NCBI RefSeq assembly: GCF_003443735.1
Contig: NZ_CP031969.1
Location: 3,720,001-3,784,000 of the forward strand
DNA: 64,000 nucleotides
Direction of reading: 5' to 3'
Source of the DNA: Streptomyces sp. CC0208
Lineage (GTDB): Bacteria; Actinomycetota; Actinomycetes; Streptomycetales; Streptomycetaceae
Shown: in pieces, positions 56,901 to 64,000 of the stretch
Numbering within the stretch: position 1 is the stretch's first letter
Layout of the letters: every line of letters begins with the position of its first letter
Notes under the pieces: generated by a model
What the model was told of the DNA's origin: nothing
Database searches by the model: none
What the model saw: only the letters and a program-made list of their open reading frames with translations
Position numbers and translations under genes: made by a program

Positions 56901-58681
56901 CCCAGGCCGCCATCGACGACCCCGCCCTGCGAGCCGCCTACCTCCACTGCCGGCGCACTGTCCGGCGGGACGACCCCGTCGAATACTCGATCATGCAGCT
57001 GATGCCGCCGCTACTGCGCCCGGCCTGCTGGGCGATGTGGGCCGCCTTCAGCGCCGCCGACGACCTCGCCGACGCCCCGGCCGGCACGACCGCCACCCGC
57101 ACCGCGCAGCTGAAGGCATGGACCACCGCCCTGGAAGACGAACTCACTGCAGGACACAGCGATGACCCGGTCCGCCGCGCCCTGATCGACACCATGCATC
57201 GCTGGCGCCTGGACCTGGCCGACCTGCGGCTCTCCTTCGCCACCCTGGACGGCGACACTCGCGGCCGCCACCTGCACACCTGGGAGCAGTGGAGCGTTTG
57301 GGTCGGCGACTCCAACCTCTCCTGGGCCACACAGAGCATGACCCTGCTCGCCCGCGCCGGCATCCCGGTTCCCGTGTGGCTGCGTCGCAAAGACAGCTAC
57401 CAGCGCTACCTCGACGGGTTGTACCTCACCGACACCCTCACCGACCTCGCCCAGGACCTGGCCCGCGGCGAACTGAACCTGCCCACCCAGGTCCTCGACC
57501 AGTTCCCTGACGCCGCCGACCACCTGACAGCGCGACACTGGAGCCCCGCCGCCGGCGCGCTGATCGCCCACCTGACCGGGCAGGCCCGCCGCTGGCTCGA
57601 TCAGCCCGGCCTGACCAGCACCCTCCATCCCGGCCCCGCCGAACTGCTGAGCACCGCCACCCGCCTTTTCCACGCCCGCCTCGATGCCGTCCAGGCGGCC
57701 GGGCCCGCCCTGCTGTCCCGCCCGGCGGTGCCCGCACCTTTTGTGCGCTGGCGCATCCTGGCCCGCGCCCGCACCAGAGGCGCCCTTGCCTGGCGCCTCA
57801 CCCCGCTTTCCGCAACGCCGCACGGCAGCAGCCCGGGCTATGCCCTGCCCCGCCAAACCCGTCCCCCCAGCAAGTTCCAGCCACCGGCCCCTCACCCCAG
57901 CGGAGCCCGCCCGCCGACCATTCCAGCGAGCCGGATGCCCCGCCACGTCGCCGTCATCATGGACGGCAACGGACGCTGGGCCACCCAGCGCGGCCTGCCC
58001 CGCCACGAAGGCCACCGGGCCGGCGCTGAGGGCGCCACACGCGACGTCATCTGCGGAGCCGCCGAGATCGGCCTGGCCCACCTGACCCTGTACGCCTTCT
58101 CCACCGAGAACTGGAAACGGGACACCGAAGAGATTGCCTTCCTCTTCGAAAGCATTCGCAATCAACTACGCACCTACGCCAACGACAAGGAAGAGCTCGG
58201 CATCCGTATCCGCTGGGCCGGCAGCGCCGTGGGACTGCCCCAAGACCTGATCGAGGAACTCCTCCAAGCCGAGCTGAGAACCCGCCACCGCACCGGCTTG
58301 TGCGTGACGGTCTGCATCAACTACGGCGGCCGCGACGAACTCACCCGTGCCGCCGCCCAACTGGCCAGGGCCGCCGCCGCTGGTGACATCGACCCCGACC
58401 ACGTCAGCGATACCGACCTCGCCCGCCACCTGACCTGGCCCGACACGCCGGACGTCGACCTGCTCTGGCGCACCGGCGGCGAACAGCGCATCTCCAACTT
58501 CCTGCTCTGGCAAGCCGCCTACGCCGAACTCCACTTCACCGACACCAACTGGCCCGACATCGACCGCCGCGACCTGTGGCAGGCCATCACCGAATACAGC
58601 GTCCGCCAGCGCCGCCACGGCGCCGCACCTGCCGCGGACTCCAGCAAAGACGGGACGGTCGCCCATAGGGCTTGTCACTGA
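56885..58681 (+). CDS. fusion: squalene/phytoene-synthase-like domain + cis-prenyltransferase
   Basis: This 598-residue protein joins two isoprenoid enzymes. Residues 1-300 form a trans-isoprenyl synthase domain with Asp-rich motifs DDLAD (59-63) and TDLAQDLARGELNLP (185-199), the first like HpnC/phytoene synthase and the second with RGE instead of RGR. After a Pro-rich linker (about 305-350), residues 350-598 are a complete UppS/cis-prenyltransferase: HVAVIMDGNGRWA (catalytic D360), GHRAGAE, STENWKR and LLWRTGGEQRISNFLLWQ (R529 region). Cis-prenyltransferases are normally separate proteins. The start GTG follows GGAGG by 8 nt and lies inside the DUF6114 gene. Confidence 0.92.
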   Translation: MPGILTQAAIDDPALRAAYLHCRRTVRRDDPVEYSIMQLMPPLLRPACWAMWAAFSAADDLADAPAGTTATRTAQLKAWTTALEDELTAGHSDDPVRRALIDTMHRWRLDLADLRLSFATLDGDTRGRHLHTWEQWSVWVGDSNLSWATQSMTLLARAGIPVPVWLRRKDSYQRYLDGLYLTDTLTDLAQDLARGELNLPTQVLDQFPDAADHLTARHWSPAAGALIAHLTGQARRWLDQPGLTSTLHPGPAELLSTATRLFHARLDAVQAAGPALLSRPAVPAPFVRWRILARARTRGALAWRLTPLSATPHGSSPGYALPRQTRPPSKFQPPAPHPSGARPPTIPASRMPRHVAVIMDGNGRWATQRGLPRHEGHRAGAEGATRDVICGAAEIGLAHLTLYAFSTENWKRDTEEIAFLFESIRNQLRTYANDKEELGIRIRWAGSAVGLPQDLIEELLQAELRTRHRTGLCVTVCINYGGRDELTRAAAQLARAAAAGDIDPDHVSDTDLARHLTWPDTPDVDLLWRTGGEQRISNFLLWQAAYAELHFTDTNWPDIDRRDLWQAITEYSVRQRRHGAAPAADSSKDGTVAHRACH

Positions 58682-58791
58682 CGGGTGCAGGCGGTCGACT
58701 TGATGCCGGCCTCTTCAGCGTACGACGTCTCGTAGATCTCGGTCTTGTAGCCCTTCTGCTCCGCCCAGCGCAGTTTTCGCCAGGTAGTTGC
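58675..58791 (-). pseudogene. prfB (peptide chain release factor 2) internal fragment
   Basis: On the minus strand a short frame reads WRKLRWAEQKGYKTEIYETS then YAEEAGIKSTA, a recognisable segment of the RF2 PCRF/domain 2 boundary, then changes to CTRQ and a stop. The rest of prfB is absent, so this is a stranded fragment probably left by a recombination event at the border of the terpenoid cluster. The complete prfB must be elsewhere. Confidence 0.75.
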
Positions 58792-58905
58792 ACTCGCTTC
58801 ACGCAAGAAGATCTAGCGGTGTGTGGGCAGTTTGATCACGACTCGATACGCGCCCTAGTCCGAACCAACTCCCCCTCCCTACTCTGGTATTGATAAACAG
58901 CGCGC
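58792..58905. promoter_or_regulatory. upstream region of the NTPase/binding-protein pair
   Basis: A short AT-richer spacer after the prfB fragment contains a likely promoter (TACTCTGGTATTGATAAAC region). The two genes that follow are contiguous and overlap. Confidence 0.4.
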
Positions 58906-61014
58906 ATGGGGGGAATGCGGGTGCACAGACAGCTGCGCGGGCGCGGGGCGCTGTTCGACACGGAACCGGCGGGGCTCGCACCACGGCTCGTGGGACTGCG
59001 GCCGCACCAGCACCGGGCCACCCCGGTGGAACATCCGCAGGAACTCCCCTTCGTCGTGCTCACCGGCGCGCGCGGAACGGGCAAGAGCGCCCTGCTCGGC
59101 GAGCTGCGTACGGCCTACCACGGGCACACCCCGGTCGCCCTGGTCGACTGCGAGGCGGCCGAGTTCGCGGCGCCGCCCGCCGGCCGGGACGCCGAGGCCT
59201 GGTCGCCGGTGTCACAGGCCCTGCTGGTGATCGCCGAGCAGCTCGCGCAGCCGGTGACCGGCGCCGGGCGGATCACCTTCCCCCGGCTGATGTCCGGGCT
59301 GGTCGCGGTGGCCGCGGGCGGGTGGCGGGACGCCGATTCCGAACGGATCCGGCGCGAGGTCGAGCGGATCCTGCTGCTCAACGAGAGCGGGTCGTGGATC
59401 GCCGGGTTCGCCGGGCGCTGGGCCGGGCGGGTCGCCGCCAACGTCGCCGCCGCCGCGACCGGTACCGGACCGCTGCTCCAGTCCGCCATCGAGGCCACCC
59501 TGGAGTCCATCTCCGACGGCTTCGTGCACCGACGACAGCAGCGCGCCGCCACCTGGTGGCGCGACTACCCCAACGCGAGTGGCAACGCCCGGCGCGGACT
59601 CATGCTGCTGTCCGGGCACTTCAGGGCCGGCGGCACCTCCCGGGACCACGCCGAACGCCATCTCGTCCGCGCCCTGCTCGCCGACCTCACCGACGCCTAC
59701 ACCGGAGTGCTGCCCCGCATGCAGCGCCTGGGCCGGCCCCTCGTCCTCGTCGACAACGCGCAGTCGGCGCCCGGCCCCGGCCTCACCGACGCCGTCCTGC
59801 GCGACCGCTCCGCGGGCATCGCCGACCAGGTCGTCTTCATCACCGCACTGCGCGGCACCGGCCGCCCCGCCCTGCGCAACGCCGTACGGCGCACCCTCCC
59901 CGAGCTCGCCCGGCGCACCGACTGGACGCCCGACCCCGCCTCCCCCTCCTCCCGCGCCCTGCTGGTCTCGCTGCCGCCGCTGACCGCCGACGACACCCTG
60001 CACATCGTCGACGAGCACCAGGTGCCGCCCCAACTCCCGCACGCCGTACACCGGTTGACCGGCGGCAACCCGCTGGGCATCACGCTGCTCACCGAATCCG
60101 CCGCACAGCACGGCACGGCCTCCCTGGGCGAACTGCTCACCTCCGAGGTACAGCTGCGCGAGGACCGCGACGGCAGACCCACCTACGTGGAACTCCTGGA
60201 CCGGCTCGTGCCCGCCGACCGGCTGGAGGAGCTGACGGTGCTGGCCGCCGCCCACGACCACGACTCCGCCACCGCCCTGGCCGCGGCCCTGCTGCCGGAC
60301 GACTTCGGCCCGGCCGACGTACGGGCGCTCGAGACCCGGCTCGTCCAGGAGGGGCTGCCGGAGGTGCCGGGCCGGTTCGTCGGCGACCCCTTCGTGCGGA
60401 CGCTGCTGCTGCTCCGGCTGCACCACCGCTCCGCCGACCACGGGCGCTGGCGCGAGGCGCACGAGACCCTGATCGCGCACTACGCGCCCCCGGACCCCGA
60501 CGAGGCCCACACCCGCTACCGCCTGCACCACGAACTCGCCCTGGGCTCCACCGAGTCGGCCGTCGCCCACCTGCGCGCCACCTTCACCGCCCTGGACACC
60601 CGCACCTGGCTGCGCACCCTGCGCTTCGTCGCCTCGGCGCCCTACTTCCACGCGCACGACGCCGAGGGCCACGACTTCGCCGCCCACGACGACCGGCGCG
60701 CGGCCGTCGCGCTCGGTCACACGGACGCCGCCCAGCTGCTGCCGGACTCCCCGGACCCCGTGCTCGCCGTGCTGCATCTGCGGATACGGCGGCTGCTGCA
60801 CGCCGTGTGGCAGCTGACCGATCCGCTCGCGCTGCCCGACCCGAAGGTCTGCGACCGGCTGCGCTTCGAGCTGGAGCAGCTGTCCAACCTGCGTCCGGCC
60901 GGCAACGCGCTGCTGTGGCGGGCCTCCCGGGACTGGCCCGAGGATGCCCTCGCGGGTCGGCCGCTGCGCATCCCGGACGACGAGGACGACAGCGACGGCG
61001 AGGGGGAGGCGTGA
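58906..61014 (+). CDS. P-loop NTPase (STAND/AAA-like), uncharacterised
   Basis: This 702-residue cytosolic protein has a Walker A (GARGTGKSALLGELR, about residue 57) and Walker B-like RPLVLVDNAQSAPG (about 290), followed by the sensor-like region LRGTGRPALRNAVRRTLPEL and helical repeats toward the C-terminus. The layout resembles STAND-type signalling ATPases of actinobacteria. The start is uncertain: ATG at 58906 lacks a ribosome-binding site, whereas ATG at 58915 has a G-rich box just upstream. It overlaps the next gene by one base (TGATG), so both are made together. Confidence 0.8.
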   Translation: MGGMRVHRQLRGRGALFDTEPAGLAPRLVGLRPHQHRATPVEHPQELPFVVLTGARGTGKSALLGELRTAYHGHTPVALVDCEAAEFAAPPAGRDAEAWSPVSQALLVIAEQLAQPVTGAGRITFPRLMSGLVAVAAGGWRDADSERIRREVERILLLNESGSWIAGFAGRWAGRVAANVAAAATGTGPLLQSAIEATLESISDGFVHRRQQRAATWWRDYPNASGNARRGLMLLSGHFRAGGTSRDHAERHLVRALLADLTDAYTGVLPRMQRLGRPLVLVDNAQSAPGPGLTDAVLRDRSAGIADQVVFITALRGTGRPALRNAVRRTLPELARRTDWTPDPASPSSRALLVSLPPLTADDTLHIVDEHQVPPQLPHAVHRLTGGNPLGITLLTESAAQHGTASLGELLTSEVQLREDRDGRPTYVELLDRLVPADRLEELTVLAAAHDHDSATALAAALLPDDFGPADVRALETRLVQEGLPEVPGRFVGDPFVRTLLLLRLHHRSADHGRWREAHETLIAHYAPPDPDEAHTRYRLHHELALGSTESAVAHLRATFTALDTRTWLRTLRFVASAPYFHAHDAEGHDFAAHDDRRAAVALGHTDAAQLLPDSPDPVLAVLHLRIRRLLHAVWQLTDPLALPDPKVCDRLRFELEQLSNLRPAGNALLWRASRDWPEDALAGRPLRIPDDEDDSDGEGEA

Positions 61015-62576
61015 TGGCCGGCAGAGGCTTCGGGACGTGGCTGCGGGAGGGCGTGTGGGAGATTCCGCTGCGCCGGTACCTCGCGATCGTGCTCGCCGTG
61101 GTGGTGACCGCGGGCCTGGTGCTCGCCGTCCGCGCCCTCGCCCACGACGACCGCTCCTGCGCGGCCGGGGTCGTCAGACCGGAGGGCAGCGACGAGTGCG
61201 TCGGCGTCTCGGCGACCGGCTACGACTGGGGCCGGGCCCCGCTGCGGCCGGTCGTGCGGGCGATCGACCGTGAGAACCGGTCCATCAAGGGCCCGTACGT
61301 GACCGTGGCCCTCCTCGAACCCTTCACCGCGACCGACGCCGACAACCTCGGTGACGTGCTGCACGAACTCCAGGGCGCGTATCTCGCGCAGTACCAGGCC
61401 AACCACCGCTCCAACGGGACCGTCCCCGCGATCCGGCTGGTGCTCGCCAACCCGGGTGCCACCGGCGCCCACTGGGAACACACCGTCGACCAGCTGGCGG
61501 GCATGACCGGCGGCAAGGACCGGCTGCGGGCGGTCGCCGGGGTCGGGCTGAGCACCGCCGACAACAAGCGGGCCGTCACCGCGCTCACCGCCCGCGGCAT
61601 CGCGGTGATCGGCACCTCCATCACCGCCGACAACCTCGCCAACGGCCAGGGCGGCAAGGACCCCTTCCCCGGGCTCGCCCGGGTCGCCCCCACCAACACC
61701 GACGAGGCCCGCGCGCTCACCTCCTTCGCCAAGGTGGCGGCCGACAAGGCGGTCCTGGTCTACGACCAGAAGGCGGACGACAGGGACAACGGCGACCCCT
61801 ACTCGCTGACCCTGCAGCGGTCCTTCGAGAAGCTGCTCAAGGGATCGCCGTACGCCCCCTGGTCGTTCAACCCGCCCGACGACCGCACCCAGGAGGGCTC
61901 CACCGCCAACGACTTCGAGCAGATCACCCACCTGGTCTGCGACACGGACGCCGGCACCGACACCATCCTGTTCGCCGGCCGCCACACCCAGCTGCGGCAG
62001 TTCATCAACGCGCTCGGCGAACGCGGCTGCCAGAAGCGGAGGTTCACCCTGCTCACCGGCGACGAGGCGTCCTACCTCACCGGCGACAGGGACCTGAACC
62101 GGGACGCCCTGAACCGCAACCTCACCGTCCGCTACACCGCGCTCGCCCACCCGGACGCCTGGCTGAAGTCCCCGCCCGCGACCGGGGGTTCGACCGCCGA
62201 CGCGAAAGTCCTCCAGGAGCTGGTACTGGCGGGCCAGGGCGACAAGGTGGGCCCGATCGGTGACGTCGACCTGGAGGACGGCCAGCTGATCATCGCCTAC
62301 GACGCGATGCGGCTGACGTACCAGGGCATCCGGTTCGCCAAGGGCAGCAAGGACGTCCCCACCCTCGAAGAGGTCCGCAACGAGTGGCGGCTCATCAAGG
62401 GCACCCAGCAGCGCGTCAGCGGCGCGAGCGGCTGGATCTGCCTCGACAACCACGGCAACCCGTACGACAAGGCCGTACCGATCGTGGAACTGACCCCGCA
62501 GGGCACCGCACGCTTCGTGCGGATCGCCTGGCCGGAGGGCAAGCCCCCGGCAAAGGAATGCCTGCCGCCCTCATAG
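61014..62576 (+). CDS. membrane-anchored ABC-type substrate-binding-like protein
   Basis: This 520-residue protein has a single N-terminal membrane helix (YLAIVLAVVVTAGLVLAVRA) and a large extracytoplasmic domain of the periplasmic binding-protein type I fold (branched-chain amino-acid-binding-like): VTVALLEPFTATDADNLGDV, VAGVGLSTADNKRAVTALTA, VLVYDQKADDRDNGDPYSLT and ITHLVCDTDAGTDTILFAGR. No permease or ATPase of a transporter follows; the upstream partner is a STAND-like NTPase. Together they look like a sensor that couples an external ligand to a cytoplasmic NTPase. Confidence 0.82.
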   Translation: MAGRGFGTWLREGVWEIPLRRYLAIVLAVVVTAGLVLAVRALAHDDRSCAAGVVRPEGSDECVGVSATGYDWGRAPLRPVVRAIDRENRSIKGPYVTVALLEPFTATDADNLGDVLHELQGAYLAQYQANHRSNGTVPAIRLVLANPGATGAHWEHTVDQLAGMTGGKDRLRAVAGVGLSTADNKRAVTALTARGIAVIGTSITADNLANGQGGKDPFPGLARVAPTNTDEARALTSFAKVAADKAVLVYDQKADDRDNGDPYSLTLQRSFEKLLKGSPYAPWSFNPPDDRTQEGSTANDFEQITHLVCDTDAGTDTILFAGRHTQLRQFINALGERGCQKRRFTLLTGDEASYLTGDRDLNRDALNRNLTVRYTALAHPDAWLKSPPATGGSTADAKVLQELVLAGQGDKVGPIGDVDLEDGQLIIAYDAMRLTYQGIRFAKGSKDVPTLEEVRNEWRLIKGTQQRVSGASGWICLDNHGNPYDKAVPIVELTPQGTARFVRIAWPEGKPPAKECLPPS

Positions 62577-62587
62577 GACGGCAGGCA
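62559..62587 (+). terminator. hairpin spanning the stop of the binding-protein gene
   Basis: TGCCTGCCG pairs perfectly with CGGCAGGCA across an 11-nt loop that includes the stop codon. It lies between this gene and the convergent ccsB and probably terminates transcription. Confidence 0.65.
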
Positions 62588-62599
62588 GGGTCTCAGCGC

Positions 62600-63706
62600 T
62601 CAGACGCCGGCGTACGAGTGCTTTCCGGAGACGAAGATGTTGACGCCGTAGTAGTTGAACAGCCAGCAGCCGAAGGCGGCCATCGCCAGGTAGGCGGCCT
62701 TGCGGCCCTTCCAGCCCGCCGTGGCACGGGCGTGCAGGTAGCAGGCGTAGGCGACCCAGGTGATGAACGACCAGGTCTCCTTGGGGTCCCAGCCCCAGTA
62801 ACGGCCCCACGCGTCGCCCGCCCAGATGGCGCCCGCGATGATCGTGAACGTCCACAGCGGGAAGACCGCCGCGTTGACGCGGTAGGCGAACTTGTCGAGG
62901 CTCGCGGAGGCCGGCAGCCGGTCCAGGACGGAGTTCGCGAACCGGCCGGGCGTGCCGCCGGACGCGATCTTGTTCTCGTAGCTGTCCTTGAAGAGGTACA
63001 GGATCGTGGCGACCGCGCCGACGTAGAACACCGCACCGCAGAAGATCGCGGTGGAGACGTGGATGTACAGCCAGTACGAGTGAAGGGCGGGAACCAACTG
63101 GTCGCTGGCGGTGTACAAGACGGTGACGGCGAGGCCGAGATCGAGGAGGACCGTGGTGATCAGGAACAGCCCGAGCCAGCGCACGTTCTTCTTCAGGGCC
63201 AGCAGCCCCAGGTACACGGCGACGGCCACCGTGGAGAAGGTGATGTTGAACTCGTACATGTTGCCCCAGGGCGCCCGCTCCACCGAGGCGGCGCGGGCGA
63301 CGACCCCGCCGAGCTCGACGAGGAAGGCGAGCACCGTGAGGGAGATGGCGATACGCCCGTAGAGGTCGCCCTGCGCGTCCCCGCCGTGCGCCCCCGGCCC
63401 GTCGGGCACGTCACGCGACCCCGCCGCCGACCGCACCACGACCTGCGGCCGCTCCAGTACGGCGGTGCTGCCACCCTGGTTCACGGTGACGGCCGGTGCC
63501 TTGGCCTTGGCCTTGGTCTTCGCGTCGGCGGTGAGCGCGGCGGCGGTGCGGCCGACCTTGCTGCGGCTGCCGAGGAGCCATTCGGCGATGTACGCGAAGA
63601 AGGCCAGGGTGTAGACGGCCATCGCGGAGTAGATCAGCGTGTTGCTGATGTTGGCGAGGTGCTCGTTGGTGGCGGTGGCCAACTCGGTTGCGGCGGCGAG
63701 AGTCAC
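62600..63706 (-). CDS. ccsB: c-type cytochrome biogenesis protein CcsB
   Basis: This 368-residue polytopic membrane protein of the System II cytochrome c maturation machinery works with ResB to deliver haem and attach it to apocytochrome c outside the membrane. The tryptophan-rich CcsA/CcsB signature is clear: AGAIWAGDAWGRYWGWDPKE then TWSFITWVAYACYLHAR. The N-terminal region has a membrane helix and a cytoplasmic basic stretch. The GTG start overlaps the resB stop (GTGA), the usual resBC arrangement. Confidence 0.95.
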   Translation of the reverse strand: MTLAAATELATATNEHLANISNTLIYSAMAVYTLAFFAYIAEWLLGSRSKVGRTAAALTADAKTKAKAKAPAVTVNQGGSTAVLERPQVVVRSAAGSRDVPDGPGAHGGDAQGDLYGRIAISLTVLAFLVELGGVVARAASVERAPWGNMYEFNITFSTVAVAVYLGLLALKKNVRWLGLFLITTVLLDLGLAVTVLYTASDQLVPALHSYWLYIHVSTAIFCGAVFYVGAVATILYLFKDSYENKIASGGTPGRFANSVLDRLPASASLDKFAYRVNAAVFPLWTFTIIAGAIWAGDAWGRYWGWDPKETWSFITWVAYACYLHARATAGWKGRKAAYLAMAAFGCWLFNYYGVNIFVSGKHSYAGV

Positions 63707-64000
63707 TTCTCAGCCCCTTCGGAGGGTGCTACTTGGGGGTCGGGGGTGGGGTGCGGGTGGGTGTCATCGGTCGGCTGCGGCGTTTGGTCGTACAGGATCC
63801 CGGCCAGCTCGCCCAGTTCCTCCGGCAGCTTCGCCGACTCGCTGCGGCCGAGGCCGGCCATCTCGACGACCGTCACGCCGTCGTCGCCGCGCACCGCCCG
63901 CACCCACACCCGGCGGCGCTGGATGAACAGGGACGCGGCGAGGCCGAAGATCGCGGTGAGGGCGCCGGCGAGGGCCCACCCGCTGGCGGGCTGCTGGACG
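63703..64000 (-). CDS. resB: cytochrome c biogenesis protein ResB, 3' part
   Basis: Only the C-terminal 98 residues lie in the window. They show the last membrane helix (ASGWALAGALTAIFGLAASL), the charged FIQRRRVWVRAV turn, and the cytosolic tail typical of ResB C-termini. The gene continues beyond the right edge. It is transcribed before ccsB and coupled to it by a GTGA overlap. Confidence 0.88.
   Translation of the reverse strand, partial: VQQPASGWALAGALTAIFGLAASLFIQRRRVWVRAVRGDDGVTVVEMAGLGRSESAKLPEELGELAGILYDQTPQPTDDTHPHPTPDPQVAPSEGAEK

Noticed and set aside
59212..60801. Minus-strand 529-codon frame opposite the STAND-like NTPase
   Set aside because: It is Gln/Gly/Val low-complexity shadow sequence; the plus strand shows Walker motifs.
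58890..61013. Upstream extension of the binding-protein frame to a single 1228-codon product
   Set aside because: The first 700 codons are an out-of-frame reading of the NTPase gene. The real start is the ATG at 61014, coupled to the NTPase stop.

Overview
The window reads as a chromosomal segment of a Streptomyces. Base composition is very GC-rich with strong third-position GC bias, starts are often GTG, and the gene set is typical of the genus: a long chaplin, a WhiJ-type regulator with a DUF397 partner, futalosine-pathway menaquinone genes, class E sortase-type LAxTG anchoring and many DUF families seen in streptomycetes. Most of it is conserved core, interrupted by two accessory stretches (about 18.2-30.2 kb and 51.3-58.8 kb).

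0-17 kb: cell-wall and secreted functions (polysaccharide deacetylase, GH18-like lipoprotein), then a minus-strand block holding mqnA, a Ser/Thr kinase, a prepilin-type peptidase, mqnC and an amidohydrolase-like remnant protein. Next come a cold-shock protein, an XRE-cupin regulator divergent from azlCD, a methyltransferase, a very large secreted protease that carries sedolisin-type rather than subtilisin-type catalytic residues, a Tat-exported 3-ketosteroid dehydrogenase-like flavoprotein and an anti-sigma-like/WhiJ-like/DUF397 trio.

18-30 kb (accessory island): a decayed FG-GAP gene, fragments of IS5-family and IS701-family transposases, a DUF2637 membrane protein and a lone NRPS-type condensation protein. 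These are followed by a long chaplin with a good sigma-BldN-like promoter and nine small secreted-protein genes. The nine fall into repeated families: three 95-residue proteins, two 114-residue four-Cys proteins, two proteins sharing an RPYQECSPQT module, and two Pro/Gln-rich cysteine-free proteins. I recognise none of these families. They are packed like a locus for surface or matrix proteins.

30-50 kb (core): fatty-acid metabolism (fadD, thiolase, fabG-like, MaoC, TetR), then the second menaquinone block (mqnE, an AsnC regulator, UbiX-, UbiA- and UbiD-type enzymes with a translationally coupled unknown), a rhomboid protease, and a cytosine/purine salvage group (NCS1 permease, FCY1-like cytosine deaminase, 2OG-Fe(II) oxygenase, PucR regulator).

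51-58.8 kb (accessory): a terpenoid-like cluster with a P450 lacking the usual I-helix Thr, a GMC oxidoreductase, a deazaflavin-type reductase, an internally duplicated membrane protein, a DUF6230/DUF6114 pair, and one polypeptide fusing a squalene/phytoene-synthase domain to a complete cis-prenyltransferase. A fragment of prfB (release factor 2) marks its right edge. The window ends with a P-loop NTPase/membrane-anchored binding-protein pair and the ccsB/resB cytochrome c biogenesis genes.
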